Of a stretch of 36,647 nt of DNA, positions 31,837 through 36,647 are shown one piece after another. The stretch lies in the NCBI RefSeq assembly GCF_004349105.1, contig NZ_SMLB01000059.1, positions 1 to 36,647 of the forward strand, written 5' to 3'. The position numbers were made by a program, and so were the translations under genes. The stretch is from Jiangella aurantiaca. GTDB taxonomy: Bacteria > Actinomycetota > Actinomycetes > Jiangellales > Jiangellaceae. The notes beneath the pieces are model-generated. The model was not told the origin of the DNA. It did no database searches and saw nothing but the letters and a program-made list of their open reading frames with translations. Position 1 is the first letter of the stretch, and each line of letters opens with the position of its first letter.

Positions 31837-33098
31837 CGACCATCCTGCCGCGAGCGGCCGAGGCCGCGCGGGCGCGGCCGGCACCGACGCTGCGACAGCG
31901 GGCCGAGCCGTTCAGGCTGCACCGGGCCGGCGTCGTGTACGCCTTCGCGCTGATCCTGCTCACCTTCACGCTGGCCGCCGAGTTCACCGGCCGCCCGTTC
32001 TACCTGTCGCCGGTGAACTCGGCGAACATCCTCGACCAGACGGTCCAGGTCGGCATTCTCGCGGTCATCATGACCATCTGCCTCATCAGCGGGAACTTCG
32101 ACCTGTCCGTCGGCGCGACGGCGGCGCTGGGCGCGGGTGTCACCATGACGGTGCTCAACGCCGGCGCGGGGGTGGGCGTGGCGGTGCTGGCCGGACTCGG
32201 CACCGGCGTCGCGATGGGCCTGCTCAACGGCGCCCTGGTTCAGCTGGTCGGCGTCAACGCGTTCATCGTGACGCTCGGGACGATGACGGGGGTGCGAGGG
32301 CTGCTGTTCATCCTCACCGACGGGCAGAGCATCCAGACCGACCACAGCGGCCTCGGTGACCTGTTCACCGGTGTGCTGCCGCTCAACGCCAAGGTGTGGG
32401 TCGCGATCGCCGGCGTCGTGCTGCTGGTCCTGGGGCTGCGGTCGCTGCGACGTGAGCGCCAGGGCCTCGTGGCCAGTGGCCACGGGCCGTGGATGGTGAT
32501 CGCCGGCGTGCTGGTCGCGGCCGTCTCGCTGGCGTTCCTGCCGACCCGGTGGGAGCTCACGAAGCAGGTCTACATCTTCCTCGCCGTCGCCGTCCTGGCC
32601 TGGCTCGTGCTGCGGTTCACCGCGGTCGGGCGGCGGCTGTACGCCGTCGGCGGCAACACCGAGGCGGCGCGGCTGTCCGGCATCGCCGTCGCCCGCTACA
32701 AGATCGCGCCATTCGTGCTCAACGGGCTGTTCGCCGCGCTGGTGGGCATCCTCTACGTGTCTCGGTTCTCGGCGATCAACCCGCAGGCGATGAGCGGCCT
32801 GGAGCTGACGGTGCTCGCCGCAGCCATCCTGGGAGGCACGTCGCTGTTCGGCGGCGCGGGCAACGTCCTCAAGTCCGTCGTCGGCGCGCTGATCCTGTTC
32901 ACGCTCATCAACGGGTTCGGCGTGCTCAACCTCGGCGCCAACTACCAGGATCTGATCAAGGGTGTCGTCATCATCGGCGCCGCCACGATCTACGTCCTGG
33001 CCGAGCGCCGCGGGCAACGCGGCCGACGGGTGACCGACGCCGGTGGCGATCCGCCGCCCGAGCAACCGGCGCCACAGACGGAGAGGAACACTCCGTGA
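31833..33098 (+). CDS. ABC sugar importer permease, XylH/RbsC type
   Basis: A 421-residue permease with about 10 to 11 hydrophobic helices and a polar, Pro-rich C-terminal tail. The signature GNFDLSVGATAALG (about residues 87-100) matches the G.xDLSVG motif of BPD_transp_2 permeases, and the YAVGGNTEAARLSGI loop (about 270-284) is also typical. At over 400 residues it is longer than RbsC (about 320) and close to XylH (about 390), with an additional helix pair in the middle. Overlaps the ATPase stop and the VOC start by 4 bases each. Probably works as a homodimer with the two proteins encoded just before. Confidence 0.95.
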   Translation: MTTILPRAAEAARARPAPTLRQRAEPFRLHRAGVVYAFALILLTFTLAAEFTGRPFYLSPVNSANILDQTVQVGILAVIMTICLISGNFDLSVGATAALGAGVTMTVLNAGAGVGVAVLAGLGTGVAMGLLNGALVQLVGVNAFIVTLGTMTGVRGLLFILTDGQSIQTDHSGLGDLFTGVLPLNAKVWVAIAGVVLLVLGLRSLRRERQGLVASGHGPWMVIAGVLVAAVSLAFLPTRWELTKQVYIFLAVAVLAWLVLRFTAVGRRLYAVGGNTEAARLSGIAVARYKIAPFVLNGLFAALVGILYVSRFSAINPQAMSGLELTVLAAAILGGTSLFGGAGNVLKSVVGALILFTLINGFGVLNLGANYQDLIKGVVIIGAATIYVLAERRGQRGRRVTDAGGDPPPEQPAPQTERNTP

Positions 33099-33574
33099 GC
33101 GGTCCGGCCAGCACGGTGACGGCGATCTGGCACTTCAGCTTCACCGTCTCAGACCTCGAGGCGTCCGTGGCGTTCTACCGCGACCTGCTCGGCATGACCC
33201 TCGTGCACCTGCAGGACCAGGACAACGACTACACGCGTGCGCTGGTCGGCTACCCGGACGCCCGCCTGCGGGTGGCGCAGCTGCGCTCCGGGCCCGTGTC
33301 GAGCACCGGCTCGTCGCACGACCTCGAGCTCGTGCAGTACCTGGCGCCGGCCCGGCCCCGGCTCGATCCCGAACGCGGGCGGGCCGGCGCGGCCCATCTG
33401 GCCTTCGTCGTCGACGACGCCCGGGCGGTCCACAGCCGGCTCGCCGACGCCGGCGTGCGTTTCGTGTCCCCGCCCAACGCCATCACAGCGGGCGCCAACA
33501 AGGGCGGGTACACCTGCTACTTCCTCGATCCCGACGACATCACGCTCGAGCTGGTCCAGCCGCCGCCGTCGTGA
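33095..33574 (+). CDS. VOC-superfamily metalloenzyme
   Basis: A 159-residue protein with two beta-alpha-beta-beta-beta modules and a complete set of four likely metal ligands: His13 (IWHFSFTV), Glu in HDLELVQY, His in AAHLAFVVD, Glu in ITLELVQP. With all ligands intact it should be catalytic: glyoxalase, isomerase/epimerase or single-domain extradiol dioxygenase. GTG 33095 overlaps the permease stop (GTGA), so it is made together with the importer. The position between a sugar permease and a lactonase suggests isomerisation or epimerisation of a sugar or sugar acid (inference). The protein at 19199-19639 is a distant member of the same fold with a less complete site. Confidence 0.87.
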   Translation: MSGPASTVTAIWHFSFTVSDLEASVAFYRDLLGMTLVHLQDQDNDYTRALVGYPDARLRVAQLRSGPVSSTGSSHDLELVQYLAPARPRLDPERGRAGAAHLAFVVDDARAVHSRLADAGVRFVSPPNAITAGANKGGYTCYFLDPDDITLELVQPPPS

Positions 33575-33628
33575 CGGCCCCCGCCGCCCCCGCAGTCCCT
33601 ACACTCTGGCCAGGAGGTCGATCACCGC

Positions 33629-34477
33629 ATGAGAGTCGTCGACGCACATCAGCATTTCTGGGACCTCGAGGCGGTCGCCTACCCCTGGCTCACGCCCGCC
33701 GACGGCCCGATCCACCGCACGTTCGACTGGCCCGACCTCGAACCCGAACTGACCGCGTCCGGGGTCGACGCCACCGTGCTGGTGCAGGCGGCGAACTCCG
33801 TCGAGGACACCGAGGCGATGCTGGCACAGGCCGACCGGCACGCGGAGGTGGCCGGGGTGGTCGGCTGGGTGGACCTCACCGACGCCGCGGCGGCGACGGC
33901 GGTGCTGGACCGGTTCGCGGCCGACCCCCGGTTCGCCGGCATCCGCCACCTCATCCACGACGAGCCCGACCCGGACTGGCTGCTGCAGGACGCCGTGCTC
34001 GACAACCTGGGGCTGCTGGCCGAGCGCGGCCTCGCCTTCGACGTCGTGGCGGTGCTGCCGCGGCACCTCGAGCACGTCCCCACCCTGGCCGAGCGGCATC
34101 CCGAGCTGCGACTGGTCATCGACCACCTGGCCAAGCCGCCGATCCGCGACCGCGGCTGGGAGCCGTGGGCGTCGCTGCTGCGCCGCGCCGCGGAGTACCC
34201 GAACGTCTACGCCAAGGTGTCCGGCCTCAACACGGCCGCGGAGTGGGAGACATGGAAGCCCGCCGACCTCGCACCGTACGTCGAGCACGCCCTCGAGGTG
34301 TTCGGTCCCGGCCGGCTGATGTACGGCGGCGACTGGCCGGTCAGCATCCTGGCCGGCGGCTACCAACCCGTGTGGCGGGCGACGCTCGAGCTGCTCGCGC
34401 AGCTGCCCGACGCCGACCGCGCCCAGGTGCTCGGCGGCACCGCCACCGCGGTCTACCGGCTGCCGGAGGTGAGCTGA
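33629..34477 (+). CDS. Amidohydrolase-2 family lactonase, L-fucono/L-rhamnonolactonase-like
   Basis: A 282-residue TIM-barrel hydrolase of the COG3618 type. Landmarks: VDAHQHFWD (His7, His9) at the N-terminus, GIRHLIHDEPDPDWL, LVIDHLAKPPI (His on a later strand), KVSGL and the catalytic Asp in MYGGDWPV. Relatives hydrolyse L-fucono-1,5-lactone, L-rhamnono-lactone or 2-pyrone-4,6-dicarboxylate; the HQHFWD form favours a sugar lactone. AGGAGG lies about 11 bases before the ATG, slightly far. A 54-bp gap separates it from the VOC gene, the only real gap downstream of 30325. Its stop overlaps the next start by one base (TGATG). Confidence 0.9.
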   Translation: MRVVDAHQHFWDLEAVAYPWLTPADGPIHRTFDWPDLEPELTASGVDATVLVQAANSVEDTEAMLAQADRHAEVAGVVGWVDLTDAAAATAVLDRFAADPRFAGIRHLIHDEPDPDWLLQDAVLDNLGLLAERGLAFDVVAVLPRHLEHVPTLAERHPELRLVIDHLAKPPIRDRGWEPWASLLRRAAEYPNVYAKVSGLNTAAEWETWKPADLAPYVEHALEVFGPGRLMYGGDWPVSILAGGYQPVWRATLELLAQLPDADRAQVLGGTATAVYRLPEVS

Positions 34478-35550
34478 TGCTCGACGTGCTGCGTCCCATC
34501 GCGGCCGAGTGCGACCTCACCGTCCCGGCCGCGCACCGGTTGCCCATCGCCGTCGTCGGGGCGGGATCCATCGTGGACGTCGCCCACCTGCCGGCCTACG
34601 CGAAAGCCGGGCTCGACGTCCGCGGCATCGTCGACCTCGACGCCGCCAAGGCCGCCGAGGTGGCGCGGCGGCACGGCGTACCGCGCGTCTTCGCGTCGCT
34701 GGAGGACCTGCTCGCCGACGACGTGCCCGTCGTCGACGTCGCCGTCGCCCCGGCCGCCCAGCCGGCGATCGCGATGCAGGCACTCGAGGCCGGCAAGCAC
34801 CTGCTCTGCCAGAAGCCGTTCGCCCTGGAGATGGCCGACGCCGAGAAGGTCGTCGATCTGGCCGCCGAGCACGGCCGCGTCGTCACAGTCAACCAGCAGA
34901 TGCGCTACGAGGAGGGCATCGCGGCGGCCCGCGCCATGGTGCGGCACGGCTGGATCGGCCAGCCGACCTCGATGACCATCACCGTCGACATCGCCACCGA
35001 CTTCTCCGGCTGGGGCTGGCTCTACCGCAGCCCGCGGCTGGACTACTGGTACCACTCCATCCACTACTTCGACGCCGTCCGCTCGGTCCTCGGCGACCCC
35101 GCGACGGTGTACGCGGTGGCCGGCACCACACCCGGCCAGGGCCCGGCGGGCGAGACCCGGACGATCAGCACACTGACGTTCCCCTCCGGGGCGCACGCGA
35201 TGGTGTTCGTGAACCACGAGAACCGGGCCGGTGACACCGTGGCGCAGTTCCGCATCGACGGGTCCGAGGGCGCCGTCCGCGGCAGCATCGGGCTGCTCGA
35301 GGACTATCCGCACGGCCGCCCGGACACCGTCGAGGTGAGCAGCCGCACGCTGCCCACCGACGGCTGGCTGCCCTACCCGGTCACATCGCGCTGGCTGCCC
35401 GACGCCGTCGCCGGCCCGATGCGCGCGCTGCTCGCCGAGGTCGCCACTGGCGTCGAAGCACCGACCTCGGGCCGGGACAACCTGGCGACGCTGCGGCTCG
35501 TTCACGCGCTGTACCGCAGCGCCGACATCGGACAGGCGCAGACCCCGTGA
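34477..35550 (+). CDS. Gfo/Idh/MocA-family oxidoreductase
   Basis: A 357-residue NAD(P)-dependent dehydrogenase. An N-terminal extension of about 22 residues precedes the Rossmann motif IAVVGAGSIVDVAHLPAY (24-41). The usual E-K-P motif is Q-K-P here (CQKPFA, 112-114), a known variant; the lysine is kept. The C-terminal alpha/beta domain carries YWYHSIHYFDAV, whose histidines are the likely catalytic and substrate-binding residues. It probably oxidises a pyranose or cyclitol, giving the lactone for the preceding hydrolase (inference). One-base overlap with the lactonase and a GTGA overlap with LacI make a tight translational unit. The frame extends upstream to 33043 without support. Confidence 0.92.
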   Translation: MLDVLRPIAAECDLTVPAAHRLPIAVVGAGSIVDVAHLPAYAKAGLDVRGIVDLDAAKAAEVARRHGVPRVFASLEDLLADDVPVVDVAVAPAAQPAIAMQALEAGKHLLCQKPFALEMADAEKVVDLAAEHGRVVTVNQQMRYEEGIAAARAMVRHGWIGQPTSMTITVDIATDFSGWGWLYRSPRLDYWYHSIHYFDAVRSVLGDPATVYAVAGTTPGQGPAGETRTISTLTFPSGAHAMVFVNHENRAGDTVAQFRIDGSEGAVRGSIGLLEDYPHGRPDTVEVSSRTLPTDGWLPYPVTSRWLPDAVAGPMRALLAEVATGVEAPTSGRDNLATLRLVHALYRSADIGQAQTP

Positions 35551-36590
35551 CAGCCGGAACCGGCGGCGCCCGCCGCACCACGCTGGCCGACGTCGCGACG
35601 CGCGCCGGCGTCGACCGCTCGGTCATCTCGCGAGTGCTCAGCGGCGACCCGCGGCTGCTCATCCGCGAGGAGACCCGCCAGCGCGTCCTCGACGCCGTCC
35701 GCGACCTGGGCTACCGGCCGAACGTGGCCGCGCGGACGTTGCGAACCCGGCGAACCGGCACCCTGGGACTGCTCATCCCGGATTACGCGAACCCGGTGTA
35801 CGCCGAGATCATCAAGGGCGCCGAGGCCGCGGCCGCCGAGCGCGACTGCGTCCTGCTCACCGGCAGTGCCAATGCCGCGACCGAGCTGAACTCCTACCTC
35901 GACCTCCTCGGTCAGGGCCGGGTCGACGGCCTGTTGCTCGCCGGCGAGCTGACGTCGAGGGCCGTTCTCGACGGCCTCACCGCCGACGGCCTGCCGTGGC
36001 TGCTGGTCAACCGCACCCTGCGCGGTGAGGCTCGGCACGTGGTGCTCGACGACGAGCGCGCCGCGGCCCTCGCCGTCGAGCACCTCGTCGGCCTCGGGCA
36101 CACCGAGATCGCCCACCTCGCCGGGCCGAACGGCGCCGACACCGCCCGCCGCCGCAACCGCGGCTACCGGGCCGCGATGCGGGCTCACGGCCTGACCGCG
36201 CGCCTGGACTGGACGACTCGCGGCGACTACACCGCCGACGGCGGGTACCGGGCGATGCTCGAGATCCTCGACGCGCGCGGGCGGCCCACCGCGGTGTTCG
36301 TCGCGAACCTCGCCTCGGCCATCGGCGCACTGCACGCGCTGCGGTCGCGCGGCGTGGCCGCGCCGGCGCAGATGTCGGTGATCGCCGTCCACGACCTGCC
36401 GCTCGCCGAGCACCTCTCCCCCGCGCTCACTACGGTGCGCATGCCGCTGCGCGAGCTCGGCCGGCGCGGCGTCGAGCTGCTGGCCGAGGTCGGACCGGAG
36501 GAGGCCGTGCGCGAGGTCGTCACCGGCCCGATGCAGGTCGTGCCGCGCGAGTCCACCGCTCCCCCGCCGGATCTCCAGGAGAGAATGTGA
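35547..36590 (+). CDS. LacI-family transcription regulator
   Basis: A 347-residue repressor: helix-turn-helix at residues 11-32 (TTLADVATRAGVDRSVISRVL), hinge helix around PNVAARTLRTRR and a sugar-binding-type effector domain from about residue 70 (LGLLIPDYANPVYAEIIKGAE). The residues that read the operator in LacI (Tyr17, Gln18, Arg22) correspond to Arg, Ser and Arg here. GTG 35547 overlaps the stop of the Gfo/Idh gene. Two palindromes matching TCAATCGNTTGA lie at 25122 and 29234 on promoter elements of the two halves of the cluster, so this is the likely local repressor, released by the imported sugar or an intermediate. As part of the second unit it would be autoregulated. Confidence 0.93.
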   Translation: MTAGTGGARRTTLADVATRAGVDRSVISRVLSGDPRLLIREETRQRVLDAVRDLGYRPNVAARTLRTRRTGTLGLLIPDYANPVYAEIIKGAEAAAAERDCVLLTGSANAATELNSYLDLLGQGRVDGLLLAGELTSRAVLDGLTADGLPWLLVNRTLRGEARHVVLDDERAAALAVEHLVGLGHTEIAHLAGPNGADTARRRNRGYRAAMRAHGLTARLDWTTRGDYTADGGYRAMLEILDARGRPTAVFVANLASAIGALHALRSRGVAAPAQMSVIAVHDLPLAEHLSPALTTVRMPLRELGRRGVELLAEVGPEEAVREVVTGPMQVVPRESTAPPPDLQERM

Positions 36591-36647
36591 GCCGACGACC
36601 ACCCGGCGTCCTGTACCGCACCGACGCCGACCCGCCCGCCCCGGTGC
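36587..36647 (+). CDS. Start of an unidentified gene, cut by the window edge
   Basis: GTG 36587 overlaps the LacI stop (GTGA) and has AGGAGAG at 36577-36583. Twenty residues are visible (MSRRPPGVLYRTDADPPAPV). Too short to identify; the coupling shows that the cluster continues to the right. Confidence 0.55.
   Translation, partial: MSRRPPGVLYRTDADPPAPV

Noticed and set aside
33043-34476. In-frame extension upstream of the Gfo/Idh gene
   Set aside because: It runs through the VOC and lactonase genes in another frame and is Arg/Pro-rich; the real start at 34477 is coupled to the lactonase stop.
1-36647. tRNA, rRNA, CRISPR arrays, transposases, integrases, attachment-site repeats
   Set aside because: Looked for on both strands by eye; nothing with the expected structure or motifs was seen.

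Overview
The window is high-GC DNA with the codon bias of an actinomycete: G or C at nearly every third position of real genes, many GTG starts, and GTGA/ATGA stop-start overlaps. An F420-type PPOX oxidoreductase, DUF7144/DUF6325/SHOCT small proteins and a MalT-like LuxR regulator also fit Actinomycetota. No rRNA, tRNA, CRISPR array, insertion sequence or phage gene was recognised, so genus cannot be fixed.

Region A (1-10.8 kb) looks like an envelope or ion-stress island. A minus-strand run (carboxymuconolactone-decarboxylase-like protein, 787-aa sulfatase, DUF6325, SHOCT) diverges from a plus-strand run (CPA1-type cation/proton antiporter, MscS channel, DUF7144 protein, 236-aa membrane protein). 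A 766-aa MalT-like LuxR ATPase regulator and a small membrane protein follow, divergently arranged. A 17-bp dyad, TCATCC-N5-GGATGA, recurs in the control regions: three perfect and two degenerate copies. Its half-site GGATGA resembles the core of the E. coli MalT box, so the LuxR protein is the obvious candidate to bind it.

Region B (10.8-19 kb) is a transport and catabolic locus: HpcH/HpaI aldolase, a CUT1-type ABC importer (ATPase, lipoprotein, two permeases) and a PLP aminotransferase on the minus strand, diverging from a phosphonatase-like HAD hydrolase, followed by a MurR/RpiR regulator. The HAD protein has the DxAGT motif and a candidate Schiff-base lysine, so a phosphonate or related amino-organophosphorus substrate is a reasonable hypothesis.

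Region C (19-25 kb) is a mosaic: VOC protein, PPOX oxidoreductase, a frameshifted small membrane gene, an MFS exporter divergent from a LysR regulator, then a GH42 beta-galactosidase cut to about 140 codons behind an intact DUF5060/DUF4038-type glycoside hydrolase. This looks like a deletion junction between two gene sets.

Region D (25.1 kb to the right edge) is a tightly coupled catabolic cluster: SDR dehydrogenase, fumarase/PcaB-superfamily lyase, TPP-dependent E1 alpha and beta without E2 or E3, a CUT2 (ribose/xylose-type) ABC importer, VOC protein, fuconolactonase-like amidohydrolase, Gfo/Idh oxidoreductase, LacI regulator and the start of another gene. Two near-identical LacI-type palindromes (TCAATCGNTTGA) lie on promoter-like sequences in front of the SDR gene and the binding-protein gene. 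The enzyme combination matches no sugar pathway I know and is the best candidate for an undescribed system.
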